DNA of 64,000 nt from Patiria pectinifera (GCA_029964075.1 CM057129.1:23799430-23863429), one strand, 5' to 3'; numbered from the stretch's first letter, positions 1 through 14,000 are shown. Notes: generated by a model from the sequence alone, not told the origin. Translations and numbers: made by a program.

Positions 1-559
1 TATAGGTTTGCTTTCTGAATGTAATGATTTATTTCTTCCTGTCTTTTCATCTTTTCCGTATCCCAATAATTTTTTAACTCACCAGCCAGGCTACTTAAGG
101 AATAGTTTGGCTAGCGGGCTACTGCTAAAGTCAAACTCTGTTACAGTAGTTTTTTAAGGCTATCAAACGTGACCAACTGAACATCTCTGAATATTGACTA
201 TTGCAGAGATGGCATGTAGGCCTACTGTACATAGTTTTCTAAAAAACAAAAAAACAAATTCAGTTCCAAGTTTGTTTGACCGAGGAAGAAAATGACGCAA
301 TTGGTTAAAGTCATAGTATTAAACAAACTTTGAACAAATATGTAAAAGTGTCCTTGAGTAAGCTCAGGAAGCTTTCAAGAGTGACACCATCATCTCTCAT
401 GTAATCCACATCCTGGTTTTGCCAGCTCTCAAACATTTCTTTTAGTTTCTGTGAAAACCTGTTTCAGTCTTTCAACACTTAACAACAAACAGAAACTCAA
501 CTCAATCATTTTGCTTGATGTGACAGCACAGGTATACAATACCTTTGCAAGTACATAGA

Positions 560-690
560 CTCCGTGCACAAGTACCCCCTCAACGGTTACAAAGGGAGAG
601 TTGGGGAGACCACTGGGAGGGACATCTGAACACAATGCCGACGACACCTGACGCTCACGTGAAGACACAACTGGTTTGTGCACACTCGGA
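560..690 (+). repeat. dispersed repeat, partner of 36878-37010
   Basis: GTGCACAAGTACCCCCTCA, AAAGGGAGAGTTGGGG and GAGACCA.TGGGAGGGA recur in the same order and orientation in PTPN9 intron 9. Confidence 0.6.
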
Positions 691-752
691 ATAAAATAAG
701 TCGTACATATTTCACCACACACACACACACGGACCTGTGTGGACAGGCCGTC

Positions 753-846
753 ACCACGTTACGGGGACGTTCTTTATTGTTAGGCAAACTAGGACCGAGT
801 TATGGGGATTTTCTGCTGTCCCCACAGCATCTTAAGTTTCCATAGT
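753..846 (+). repeat. dispersed repeat, partner of 24725-24810
   Basis: Contains AGGACCGAGTTATGGGGA followed by GTCCCCACAGCATCTT. Only the two copies were noticed here. Confidence 0.6.
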
Positions 847-3644
847 ACCACATATGTGGGACAACTTGTGTGTAGTCCCCACAATTACATAACAAGTATG
901 TTCGGTATACAGTGTGTCCCTCCATGTTGGAGCTTTTGAAAGAGGTAAAAATGCCATCTACTGGTACTGTTCGTGCATGGAGTCTATACATGTCCAGATC
1001 TGTTCTGAACAATGTACTCACTCATTAACCAGTTTGCGCTGGGATAATTTTTGCCGAAAATTCTGATTTTCAAAAAGGGCAAAATATAGCAGCCAAACTT
1101 CTGATATGCAGCCAAATGCCACAAATACTGATTTGCAAGAGTCATTCCAACAGCATTTGTACAATATTTCTTGCCGAATCCTTAATGTTTCAATACTCCG
1201 GGGTGTGCACTGGAGCTTGAATTCTACAACAATTGGCCATGCACAGCATCAACACACAGTCCACCTCCACAGACTTCACAGCCTTTGTGTGTGTACAAAA
1301 GACATGAGGGATTAGCGTGTTTAGGCGTCACCCGGAGGCGAGTCGAGGCACGCAAGACGTTTGAACCTTCAGCCGTGCCTGTGTATAAAAACAGCCAGGG
1401 CGTGTTAACACGGCCTCCGACGTTAACTGATTAAACAATAAATTGTACATGTACATGTACTATACATTCTGGAGGTTTCTGCGAAATTTTGACAAGTCCT
1501 GTATAGTAAACTGCTCAGCTGCTGAATTTGGAATACAAATTGCCTGAAATGCACATTCCAAACTTCTCCCTGTTGATTTATGTACAAACACTTCATACAT
1601 ATTTACATCCTGTATCAAGTTCCTGACACTCAATAAATACATGTCTTTAGATGCACAAGAGATTGGATTCATGAGCATTAAGAAAGGTTGCATTTATGTA
1701 TGAGTGAATTACGCAGTACGAACATGTACATTCACATACATGTACACCCCATGTGGTTCGCCTACAATCTAAATGTCATTCATATTAAAATACAGAGATT
1801 CTGTGAAAAGGTGTGGACGCTTACCGGTACCATCAGAAATTTGGAGCTTTGATAACACGTTACATGCCTTACAATGTATGTAAACAAACAAAAAAAACAG
1901 ATAAAAACAATATCTATCCTGTTTGTTGTGACTTAAAATACAAATTATTGTCCAAAAAAAGAAGTAAAAAAACCAAAAGGGTAAAATGTATCTATGGCCT
2001 CATGTGATGAATTTACGACAGTACAAATTGTCAACTCTATAAATTACCAAACATGGCTTAATGGAGGCCGTATACTTTAAATTACCTGTGCATGTACGTA
2101 CATGTATAACGTATGTGTAGATTCAGCAGCCATATACTAATGCATTTTAAAATGACAGTAGAGCAACTCCAAGGTCATGACTAATATCATCATGCATGTC
2201 ACATAATTGCCGGCGATTCTTGGAATGGACGCGGCGGTTGATTGCATTGCTTATGTGTTCCCTTGGTTTCCTTTAATGGGTGTGCTAAATTACTGTTTAA
2301 AGTAGTATTTATTCCTCCCTGTGACCAAAAGATGCTGAAAATACATCCTTTCAAGAGAAAGACCTGTTTCAGTTGTGGCTACATGTTTGTATATCTTAAT
2401 ATAACTCGCTACTTAGTTTTACCATACCAGTAGATAGAATTCCATGTCCGTCAAAATCCATCAAGTGCTCTCTCTGCTTCACATAATGCTTCAGGACCAA
2501 ATCCGTTGAAATCCACCACTGGTGCTGGTGGATTTTGATGGACTTGGTACACATGGCTTATCTGCCAGTATCCCCCAAGATAGGGAATGGATTTTGATGA
2601 ATTTTGTAAGGTTAGGGTTACCAAAGTCAAACAGTGGGTATATTCAGTTGGATTGTTGATCGGAGCAGCGTGCAAGGTATACATACATGTACATGTACAT
2701 ATACAATTGTACATGATAAAACTTTCCGCTGTCTTTTCGTTGGATTCTGTTGGATTCTGTTGGATTCAGCTGGCCTCCCATGCTGCTGTTAGATTTTGTT
2801 GCACAGTGCAGATATCTCAGTAATTTTGTTGGATTTTGTTTGCTTCAGCAGGGTGTGCCTTCATCTGAAACTGTTGATACGTTTCACTGGCAACTGAAAA
2901 TATAGAGCAAGCAGGCTGAACAGTAGAAATGTTTCCAGAACTTTCAGAATTTTAGAATGCGCCAGAAAGCACTCGCAGTTTGCAATGTATTTGCAAGATG
3001 ATACAGTTTTACCGATTTAGAACAGATCTCCCTCGAAAGAAAAAAAAATCTGATTTGCTTTGTCAAAAACAGAAATAAAATCTCACACTTCATGTACTTG
3101 TTCTGTCCCAGTTTCTCGGGAATCGAGGTCTTGAAATCAGATCAGTGGCATCGATCGCACCTGTGCGATATTTACCTACATCACGGCTACATGTATTGTA
3201 AGACACCTCTAATTTTAGAGCCTGTTTCTGGGAATCTGTATCGCTCTGTTGTTACTTTTGGAAAGTAGTTTGTTGAATGAGTTACCAGTGAAAGGATTTA
3301 AGTTTAGGAAAGTACGTGCACATCTGTTTGTCACATAGGGACTTGGCTTCTGTAGTATATGGGATGGTGGCAAAGATTGAAAAACTTTTTGTTCCTATTT
3401 TGACATATTTTGTGTGGTCCTTGTTTGCAGACATTAACTTTAACCTTCCCAAATCCTCCAAAATCCTCTTCGCACAAGTGTCAGTTGATTTTGGAGGATG
3501 CATTGTGTCAAGGTCTTATGATGTACATGTATACCTTGTGTTGATTATGTTTTATAGCCATGCATAAATTCATGCCTCTAGATAATACTCAAAATCATCT
3601 ACTGTGCTTCTGGATATCATCAGCATTACGTCAATGTACTTGTA

Positions 3645-4313
3645 TTAAAGGGAAGATACATGTACAACATTTGCAAACATCAAAAAATGAAATGATCAAA
3701 TCATCACAAACTACCTTACTGGACTGTTAGGGAATGACAGTCTAAAGCATCCTGTAAAATCATGGCTCCTGGTATGCTGACATTTGGTCGGCCGACCAGC
3801 GTTGGAGAAAACTGGCTTTAAAAAAAAAAACTGCTCCTAATTTTTCAAATGTAGTCATTCCGCATTTTCTTTGCAATACGGGCGATTCGCAGTAGTGCGC
3901 CTCCAAGAGTCTGCAACGCGTTGGCCAATCACAATGCGCGAAATCAGTCGACCTTTTCCAAACGCGCATTGGGTCGACAGATTTTGCACATTGTAATTGG
4001 CCAACGCGTTGCAAACTCTAGGAGGCGCACTATTGTGAATCGCCCGTACTGATTACACACCTGTTAAGGGGTACAAGCCTGCCAGATTGATTCTCTGACC
4101 TTACAATTGCCCAAAGTGTATGAATTGCTCCATTTCATCTTAAGTGGGGTCAGGGAACCAGGCTACAAGAACATGATTGGTTTTCTTGGTTTTCTAGCAT
4201 CTACAAACCCAAAACGTGAAACAAGTCAGTTTAACAATATTTGCTATAACATACCGGTACTAATCCTTCAAATCCATTTAATTCTGAAAATTGATGCAAA
4301 AGCCCTTTTACAG
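3645..4313. mobile_element. TTAAAGGG-type MITE, older copy with nested insertion
   Basis: The sequence from TTAAAGGGAAGATACA onward aligns block by block with the element at 20047-20580 (shared blocks include TGACAGT.TAAAGCATCCTGT, GGTCGGCCGACCA and TCAGGGAACCAG). It carries an extra 168-bp foldback (3879-4046) absent from the other copy. The right end is eroded. Confidence 0.7.
3879..4046. mobile_element. 168-bp foldback MITE with TA target duplication
   Basis: Long inverted arms of about 75 bases (starting CGGGCGATTC, sharing GCAACGCGTTGGCCAAT) face each other across a short loop, bounded by TA on both sides (3877-3878 and 4047-4048). TA duplication plus terminal inverted repeats suggests Tc1/mariner-type mobilisation. 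The sequence continues across it in the related element at 20047-20580, confirming an insertion. Confidence 0.8.
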
Positions 4314-5411
4314 TGATTGTTGAAAGATTTTACAGGGTTGAGACAGTGGTCATCACCCCTCCACTGAACAAATTCAAGAAATAACAGAGGATTTGGGGGG
4401 TTTGAGGCAGAATCCAATTTTGACTTGGAGGCAGTTGGAGGATTTCAAAGGATTGAGGGTGCATCGTAGCACAAAGGCCTAGGGGGTTAGGGTTAGAGTT
4501 ATTAACAAATTTTTTGCCAAAGTGCATGCACATACATGTATCTGTACGTGTCTAGATACATGCACTATAGACTTGTAATGTAATCGTATGCCGACAGGTT
4601 TTTCATGTCTTTTGTGCTGTTCCTTGTGCACTACATCAAAGCATGGATCATTTCACACCTGGACAGAATGCAATGAAACCACAACATTTGTGGTTTACAA
4701 ATCAAAGAAAAAATTAAAGCATACTAAAAGCGTGGTGGTTAGTAAGCATCCACTTGTCCCGAATTCAAAGGGACAAAAAAGCGGATGTGGTTTCCATAAA
4801 TAATGCAGACTAAGAAATGAAAGGAATCCATGAGCCAGTGGATGGTGCATAGAAAGCAATCTGCGAACATGTGAATAGTGCAGCAGCTGGTGGTAGTGGA
4901 ATGTAGCAATGTATGTAGTTACATACCGTACATTGTATTGCAGCATCTGTGCAGAAATAAATCAAGACAATATTTAGACAGTTTTTGAAAGATTAAGTTG
5001 GAGATTAGGTATAAAACAGCAAAACTTTTCTTCATTTCTTCCTGAAGATTTGTGGCCTTTTCACATTATAGTCTCGCCTCCCGGTGTTGTATTAAATCAA
5101 CACGGCTCACCATAAATAGAACCAGGAACCGTCAAACACTACATATATCCCATGATTCACAATTGCACCGACCAATACGTGTGTACACGAGTCTGCTGTA
5201 GATTTTGGATTTTCTACCTGGGTATAGAGCCTGATCCTGATCCTGACCGGGGTTGGATTTTTTCCCGTGTAGTGTAGAGCCGCACTGGACCATGTTGGAT
5301 TCTTGCTGGTGTGAAAGGGGTTCCCAAAATCTCTGTGTTGAACCTGGGTCCAACACAGAGAATATGAGTTAAAAAAGATGGAAATTGGGCGAAAAGAGGC
5401 AAAAGGTACTG

Positions 5412-5838
5412 TAACAGTAACCCTAATGTACCTGAATCCATCAAAATCCACACACCCCTGTTTTGGAGGATTTCATCGGATTCAGGATACCTCCATATTG
5501 AAAAAGTTGGTGGATTTTGATGGATTCAGGACAGTAAGCATATAGCGGTTCTGCAGGATTTTGATGGATTCAGGATACCTCCATATTGACAAGATTGAGC
5601 AGTTGGGGAATTTGATGGATTCAGGATCTCAACAGTTTAACTCCTTGGCTATGTGTTTGGTGTGTATGAGGTACTACACTGGTGGATTCTGATGGACTCA
5701 CTGGTGGATAATGATGGACTCACTGTTGGATTCTGATGGACTCAGGACACCAACCTTTTTTTGCATGTGACAAAATTGGTGGATTTTGGCCGATTCAGGA
5801 TACTTTCTAGTAAAAGTGCTCAAGGGGTTAGGGTTAAA
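5412..5838. repeat. TTAACCCTAA-bounded repeat with internal CTGAATCCATCAAAATCC units
   Basis: Begins GTAACCCTAA and ends GGGGTTAGGGTTAAAG. The interior has several degenerate copies of GGATTTTGATGGATTCAGGA about 50-100 bases apart. Confidence 0.5.
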
Positions 5839-5852
5839 GTAAAAAAAGAAAG

Positions 5853-5968
5853 AAGTGAAGTCTGTCATGAGCCAATATGGCCCATCAGGCCAGCGTTTAT
5901 CTCCGGTTTCAGTGAAACGACTTAGAATAAATTTGGTTCCCCCAGGATGGGATGCCAGTCCATCACAG
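5853..5968 (-). mobile_element. SINE fragment, family B
   Basis: Contains the 3' body of the SINE found whole at 21066-21351 (shared: GTCTGTC.TGAGCCAAT, CGTTTATCTCCGGTTTCAGT, GGATGGGATGC). The tRNA-derived head is missing. Confidence 0.65.
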
Positions 5969-7613
5969 GTAATAGATTTGTATAGTAGGCCTACATATAC
6001 GTGTACAATGAAAAGAGACCAAACCCAGTGAGGAAATCAATTGCCCGTTTGAAGTGTTGTCTTTAACTGTCAACCCCTTTGATTGTTTTTGGTGTCACTC
6101 TGAACGCCAGGTCAAATCAATAAGGGCACATCTGACAATATCCGCTTGGATCCAGAATAGAGGCTAGCCCATAAATGTACATGTACATGTACATGCACAC
6201 AGGTATGTGTAAATTGCCTCAAATGGTATTATGAAAATCACACTTTGGGCTGTCCATGTCATACATATACAACGTAGTGTATGATGATGTCGTATTGTCA
6301 ACATTTTTGAGTGTTTTTGTTGCGCCTTAAGTGCTGCATCACGTGGAGAGAATAAGTTGAACCGGTACTTTATTTTTTGAGTATGAATGATTTGTTCATT
6401 GATTACATTTAAGTGGTTGGGAGAAATTCTGTTGGATCTGTGAATACTATGGGGGAGGGGGTAAAGGGAGTTAATTTCACAGAAAACAAAGTAACAAACA
6501 GACTTGTAGTGATAAAATAAGTTGAATAAATGATTAGACTGATGAAAGTGATTTAATGAAAAAGAATTGGAAGGAAAAAAAATTCAAAATTTCTTAAATT
6601 ACGGTACCATGCACTAGTGGTTCTAAAGGGTGAGAAAAAAAAACCCAAAACAACTTTTGCTTGTAGTCGTACTTTAAATACTGGCCCAATATCTAAAAAC
6701 TGCCCACATTTATTTTTGGCACATTTGGATTATAAATTCCCAGACAACGTCATTCATCAAGTGGCAATTTTTAGCACGGATGTCGTTTTGTCCTGTTTCC
6801 AGAAATCTGCTCACGGTACAGTGAAAAGAACTGAAGCATAGCCGCATGCCCGGGTGAAATAAATATATTCTTATGAATGAGAAATCCTGAAGTGAATTCC
6901 ATAACACTGGGGATGACATTGATACTCTCTGGGAATAATATTGTCTCGCATGGTTGAAATCCAGGACAGGAACACCCCTTTTTCCACAAAAGGAGTTTCT
7001 CCCGTGTGCATTGGAACTCGAAACAGGATATAAATTTGTACATGTACGTGCAAGCTTTTGTTCACGGAATAAAAACATTAAAAAAAAAACTAAAAAAACA
7101 AATTGCTGTCAGCAAGTTTCCCTATGTAGAACTGTGGTCTATTATGTAGTATTGCCTCACGGATTTCCCGGAACTTGTCATTTCCTGGTTGGAGAAAAAG
7201 AAAGAAAAAAAAAGACCTTGCAGGACCTGATCACGTAACACTCTGCGATTATCACTGGCAGATATCAATGACCATTGGGTACATGTGTGTGACGCTGCTT
7301 TGTCTGTTACTGAATTCAGCTTTTGTATACATTGTACCTTTAGACTGTTATCTGGTTGACCGTCCCAGGCACAGCGACTTGCGTGTATCGTGTTATTTTT
7401 CTGGGAATTTTCCTGTACGTTCACCAGTCCCAAATTACCAACTTCATTGTCGATCAGCCTGCAGGGCTGGAGAACACTGCTTGATTTAATGCCGTCATCA
7501 ACTGCTGTCCAACTGCTCTACACAGACACTGAAGTTGTTATGCGCCCTATCAATTCGTGAGACCAGAGACCGGCACGTCATGATCATTGTTGAATCCAAC
7601 TGCACAATTTGTG

Positions 7614-7620
7614 TATAAAT
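7614..7620 (+). promoter_or_regulatory. possible TATA box for PTPN9
   Basis: A TATAAAT sequence lies about 350 bases upstream of the chosen start codon. If used, it would give a 5' UTR of roughly 300 bases. AT-rich DNA makes chance matches common and no other core-promoter evidence was found, so this is weak. Confidence 0.15.
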
Positions 7621-7972
7621 CTGAGCATAAGTTTGTAAACTGTCACAATTATTAACAGAACTTGCAACTGTAGCGAAGTTTTAGAACGCTTGGCTTGCAG
7701 AAATTTCTTACATTTTAAGAAGGAAAGCACACTTTGGTACAATTCTGGACTTACAAACTTAAAGTTGTTAAACTGGTGTCTGGTACAGTTGAGGCAAGAC
7801 TGAGAACTGTTTCATCAGTGTTGAAGCAGACACCACGTCCGTGTGCGTCTGACATCAAACTGTCACATTGTATTCAAGTCACTCGATCTGGTTCTGTTGG
7901 TTGGGCTGTCTGAGTACCGTTGTGACCATGTTAGTAGTGGCAGTACATAACAGACCGACTGTCAACGAAGCC

Positions 7973-8065
7973 ATGCCGGTTGACATGGGAAGTTCAGAAG
8001 ATGATGGTAGTGGTAACAGTGATGAGAATATGCTGGGAGATTGCATGGAGGGAGATCTTCTGGAA
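7973..8065 (+). CDS. PTPN9: PTPN9 coding exon 1
   Basis: Thirty-one codons, acidic and Ser/Gly-rich ([15 protein letters not shown]). The donor is GAA|GTAAGT, phase 0. Two in-frame ATGs are possible: 7973 (GCC before it) and 7928 (ACC before it, A at -3). I chose 7973 because it gives a short acidic leader like that of other PTPN9 proteins. The start is the least certain part of the gene. Confidence 0.75.
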
Positions 8066-11000
8066 GTAAGTGGACACATCAATGTCAGACTTGTACTACA
8101 TGTGTAGCCACTGAAATGCTAAATACATACTGTACATACAAACTGTATTCACATACATACTTGTACATGTTTGTACGTATGTTCATACATGTGTACGTTT
8201 TCATGTATGACCATGCAGTCACATTTTAATACAAATTGTTCATCTACATGTAAATGTTTACGATCTAGTACAATGTACAAATATACATACATGTACATGT
8301 ACATGTACATGTACATGCACATGTATGTGTACATGTACATGTGCGTACATGTACGTACATGTACATACATGTACATGTACAATCTAAATGTACAAGTTAG
8401 CACTCATGGTACCGGTAGTTTAATTTGTACATGTACTGTTTATGTAAAGATATGACATTGAAACATGTACATACTGTACATTACTGTGTATACATACTCC
8501 ATACATAGGCGCTGTACATGTACATGTGTACATGAATGAATTCACCCACCATTTCCATGGTGGGCATGTGAAGGATGATTTCAATGACACGTGGTGTTAG
8601 AATGGATAATTGACATTGTAGGAGTACCTTGATAGTGGGAGTAGTGGCCTTCTTATTGTTAATTTTGTGGTAAAATGACAAACAAATGACAAAGTGGAAT
8701 AAGAATCAATTCAGTTTATTTGAATTTGAACCTTTAAGTCTCATTCAGTTTATTTGACTATAAAATTTACATGTACTGATTTTTTTTTCTGTCCAAACGA
8801 CACATTCAGTGTTACAACTGGTGTGTATTGGGGGGTTTCCCTTTGGCTACAGAGATTACATGTAAAACGTACCGGTATGTATGTTTGCACACGTATTCAA
8901 ATGAAAAAAAAAACCCTCAAAACAACATTTATTTTTTTGTACATGTTTTCCTGTATACACATGTACCTGTACACATATAGAGCCTGTGAAATGTTTCTAC
9001 ATGGGCACATAGAGTGCTAATCACACTATGCGCATGATATACATGTACATGTAAAGTAATACTGAATTTCGGTAATATCAACAGATTTTATATTGTAAAT
9101 GTACAAAACAATGTCAAGAGGGGTCTTTTACTTGACACAGATGTATTGTTACTGTTTTTGTGTACTGTGTACTTTTGTATGAAACTTGTATCTTAAGGCC
9201 AAAAAAATAATAGTTCTGCTTCCGGTTTCCCTACCTACCCTATTCTGACAGCTCCTACCCTAATTTTTTTTATTGCAAAAATGAGAAAAAAAACACCCTA
9301 AACCATCACTTTGTACCTTTTACCCTTGACTACATGCAGACGCCTCCATATGATCATACACACAAAAAATTAGCAAATTTTTTTTTTCAAATGCCATGTA
9401 ATCGGAAGCAGAACTAATTTTTTTGGGGCCTAACTCAAGGATTTGTGATGTTTGATAGAATTTCGTATCAGGAAAGCGTGAATGTTGAAAATCGTATCCC
9501 ACTTTTAAAACTGAAGTACTTATGATCAGTCCTCATTTTGTTTTGTCTTTTTCCTAGGCCACACATCTGTTCCTGGACCATTTAAACAGAGTACGGGCAG
9601 AGTACAATGTGGCCCCGGTATCATGGAAGACCGCCGTACGATTCCTGATGGCGAGGAAGTTTGACGTGAAGAGGGCCCTAGAATTATTCAAGAACCATGC
9701 GGTAAGTGGCCCAAATCTCAGACGTTTCACATTTTGTGTCTGGCAAGGGTGAGATTCGTCAGGATTTCTTTTTTAACCTATAAAAGTTTCTTAAAACTAA
9801 AGAAATAGGTAATTTAGGGGATGCTTTTGGGCAAATACAAACTTATCATAGACCCTACATTTTTTCTTGGTCCCTCAGCAGCCCCTGAAACCCTCTGCTG
9901 ATTATTTTGTGAATATTTCAAATTCTCCCAATGCCATTCTCATTCTAGTTTTTCTACACTCAACCAAAAAAGAAAGTCCCCCCTTCCAATACTTTTTTGT
10001 TCAAACTCAAAAACTACTGAGCACCTCCACTCAATTAACAAGTAATCAGTACAGAAATTCCTTAGCAATCCAGCAATACTCTTTATTTGGCCCAAAACAG
10101 TGATAATGTGTACGAAATTATGCAATTTATGGAAAATGATACCGAAAACAGTTGCACTTTTTGTATACGTGCAAGTTGTGGTTCACACTCACCTTGCAAG
10201 TATACAAAAGTGCAACTTTTTTTTCAGTAACATATGTCATAAATTGCATGATTTTGTACACATTATCACAGTTTTGGGCCAAACAAAGAGTATGGCTGGA
10301 TTGCTAAGGAATTTCTGTACTGATTAGTCGTAATTTGAGCAAGATGTGCCTTGTAGTTTTTGAGTTAGACAAAAAAAGTATTAAGGGGGACTTTCTTTTT
10401 TGGTTGAGTGTATAAATATCCTACTCAATACATGTGGTATTGTAGTTCAAAAGACCTCTTTTATCATGCTGGCAGTTATACATTTGTGTGTGTAGAGCAA
10501 GCACATTTGTCCTATTGTTAGATACATGTATGGACATGTACATGCACCATACCTGTACAGTATGCGGTTACCTTGTCAAATTTATTCAAATCTGACCCTT
10601 ATCCAACCCTGAAATTTGAAAAGCGATTGTGTGTAAAGCCATTCCAATCAGTATTTTGAAACGATAATAATTTCTGGGTCATTATTGTGAGTGACCCACT
10701 TAGACAAAAACCAAGCCGAAGTCACTGGGGCCGTTGTGAATAGTGGCCATTTGGATAGATTGGTAAGGTGGGCGACAATTGACCCGTGATATTTAGCGGT
10801 TTGACATTTTCTCATTTTTAAAAAATTATATACAGTATTCAGTTCATCAAATGGAATTTGCAAGTGTGCTCCTTTTTCTCCCCCACAGTTTTGCATCAAT
10901 ATTTTAATAATAATAATAATAATGATTATTACCCTGGATTGGACATTTGGGAGACATCCCCATAGACTTGTGTGCAAAATTTTTCAAACTGAAATGTGCC

Positions 11001-14000
11001 CTAACCCAATATTCCCTTGTCCTTTTTCCCACAAATTTCGGTACGTTTACTAACTAGACCACGAGCAACAAATATCACCTAATTGTGACAATAAAACTGT
11101 ACCTCTAAAGGGGGCTGTGGCATTAGGGAGACATGAAAATGTCTCCCTAATGACCGATGTCTCCCACCGTGCAAAGAAATTACGATAACGTGTCTCCTTA
11201 GTGGTGCCTTTACACGTAGAATGTGGTGCTTATATAGCACTTTATACCAAAGGTCTCATAGTGCTTCACAATTATTACCCCTGTTCATCAGGCCATGAGA
11301 CCAGGTTTTGCAGCAGCTTGAGATCAGTGCATTCTGGTCTCTACCCTCACAGGTACCCGTTTATACTCCTGGGTGGAGAGAGGTAATTGTATTTGGGCAA
11401 GTGTCTTGCCCCCAAAAAACACAAGCACCATGTTCCCCATCAGGGTTTGAACCCACGTACCACAGCTCATGAGTTGAACACCGTAACCATTGGACCACAG
11501 CACTCCATTTTATTGTTTCGTTGCCATAGTTCTCTGTGCATCTGATCAGATAATCAGAAGTTCATTTTAGAATTTATTCCCACCAAATCCACAGTGTTAC
11601 TTTACAGTCAATTGCAAGCTTTTGCTTACATTGTAGAAGCAAGGTTGAATTTGCAGTTTTTACTGTTATTTATAACAGTCGAGCTTGTGCATAGAACAGT
11701 AGCACTTCCAATGTTTAACTTGAAGATTACCGTACATCAAATCCAAGAAGTTGGAAACTTAGACCAAAACAGAAATAATACTCGGTCTCTGGTCAGCACG
11801 CGCGTCGATTTTAATCATGCGCGTCAACCCTTTTTTTTCTTCTTCAAATTAACACGGAAGCTACAACAGCGCCCTCTATTGCCAAGCCTCCTCAAATTTT
11901 TGTACCAAGGAGCACCAAGGAATGGGGAAATTGCACCAGGGCAAATGATAATGGGCACCGAGGCAAATTATGGAGGACACCAATGTATAACGAGGACACA
12001 AAAAAGCAAAATAGTACCCACCTTGTCTGTGCAATACAAGCTTGAAAAAAAAAAAAGCCACCAAAACAAACAAAAAAACACGTCGCCGCATCAATTCCGG
12101 AACTTCGGTCTGACCAGAGACCGACTATTTTTGTGTGTGGCCTTACAGTGCAGTTTTTGAAATTCTACTAGTAAGGTGCATACATCCCTCAAAAAAAAAT
12201 TCCAAACTTCAAACTTGGACATACATGTATGTTCATGTCTTCAAAGGACAGTCATATGGAAAAGACAGTAACTTCCTAAATGAGCAGCCCCTAAATTGCT
12301 CAATCTGAGCTTGAGATGTTTCCATCTGATGTCATCTCTTGATGAGCAGGACCTTAATAGGAAAAGGAATTTACAAATCAGACGGAACGAACATAAAATT
12401 CACGCCATGGTGATCTCGATGGAAAGGCAATCTTGTACCGTACAGGTTTGCCAGGGCAAGACTAGCGTCGCAATTAATTGACCATGTGTGTGTGGGGAAG
12501 ACTCCTTAAGACTCTAGGCCAACCTTCTTGAATAATAATAATATTATTACATTTGATCCTGGGGAGCCACCACAAGTACATTACAGGCACACAATCTGAA
12601 CATTCCTGTAACTTGTGAGCTTTGAATGAAATTTCATTTGTTATTTGTAAATTTGTTGAGCATTTTTACATTTTAAGACCAATTTTATTTTAGGGCTGAT
12701 CCTTGAGTGCCTATAGTTCTCTTTGTACCTAACTGACTTGCTCACCGACTCACTCCCCGGCTGACTCCCCCCCCCCCCCAAACTCACTGACTGACTATCC
12801 CTTGTAACTGAGAGTGTTTTCGAAACGACTGACTTTGGCTTTGTCTTGGGCTTTTTTTAGGCCCCCAACTTCGGGAACTCCAGCTACATTTTGGTGCCTG
12901 TTATGCTTCAGGAACATTCAATCGGTTGATATGAAACCAAAAGTTTGAATACTTCGTTTAGTTCACCTCTCAGTGATTCAGAAGTGGGAGGTGAATCCAA
13001 AGCCGAAGAGGAAGCAAAGGTTTCGAAAAACCCCTATTTCTGATTGTTGGCTAGTGATGGGAGCCGGGCAGAGATAACATATAAGATTATCCCATGATGG
13101 GCTAAATCCAGCCCCCAGATGCATGAACAGACCTCCAGTGAAAGGCCATTCTGAATCAATTGAATAGAATTTTGAGTGCTCTAGGATCAACTTTACTCGG
13201 TTTGCAATATATCTTGTCTTTGAAATAACCGTAAGTGCGATGATCTGTTTTGGTACTGGTTGCAAGATTTACATTGTATCGATGTCCTTCAGCCATCTTA
13301 TAATGAACATGTACGTAGTCAAACTGTTAACGATGCCGAGGAAATCAGAGAAATTGGCAGACATTCCATTGGAGGTAGTTCTTTGTCAATACGAGGGGAA
13401 AAGAACTCCCTATGCACTAGCGGTATTTCAATAACACCAACAATAGAGCCTTCTATTGTTGTGGGCTGTTGCTTTGCTACGTAAATTCAACCTTCAAGAA
13501 GGTCATTGTACATGTAGGTCTAGACACTGTTAATATTAACCCTAACCTCCCTGAATTCATCAAAATCCATACGCCTGTTAGGGTTAATGTCTGCACTTTC
13601 AATGGTTTGTTGATTTGGCAGTGAATACAACTGAGACATTTTGAATAAGGCTATCTCAACGATTTATTGCTTAAGTCTTGTGTTTCTTCTTTAAATTTTT
13701 TTTTTTTTTTAGCAATGTGGTTTGTGCTGCATCAGGTGCAGTATGCGATGGAATTTACCAAAGCCCCCCCCCCCCCCCCCGAAACCACATAATGAGGCAC
13801 ATTTCTGTTGAGAAACATTTTAGTGGTTCTGGTACTTAAAATATGTATGCACTGAGATTGTGACACGTGCACGTATGCTTCCTTGCCATTTTTATGTACT
13901 GATACCAAGAAAATGTACATCATGTACATGTACATACATGTATACACGTACAGTTACCCATTCAAAGCATGCGTTTGCATGTACACATGTAAGATGAACA

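Larger units (their letters stand above)
1..7600. other. upstream region without recognisable gene
   Basis: AT-rich DNA. I found no exon with a recognisable protein family or convincing coding character. It holds dispersed repeats (560-690, 753-846), a repeat starting TTAACCAGTTTGCGC at 1025, patches of TCAAAATCC/GGATTTTGA sequence (2450-2870, 4370-4500, 5412-5838), a nested MITE pair (3645-4313), a SINE fragment (5853-5968) and short ACATGT runs (1446, 2690, 6176). Unannotated 5' exons of PTPN9 or of a divergent gene cannot be ruled out. Confidence 0.5.

Noticed and set aside
11594..12160. 188-codon open frame
   Set aside because: It runs across the 350-bp MITE. The 128-codon frame at 59348-59734 shares [13 protein letters not shown] only because it crosses the other MITE copy, and Phe/Lys runs come from A/T tracts.
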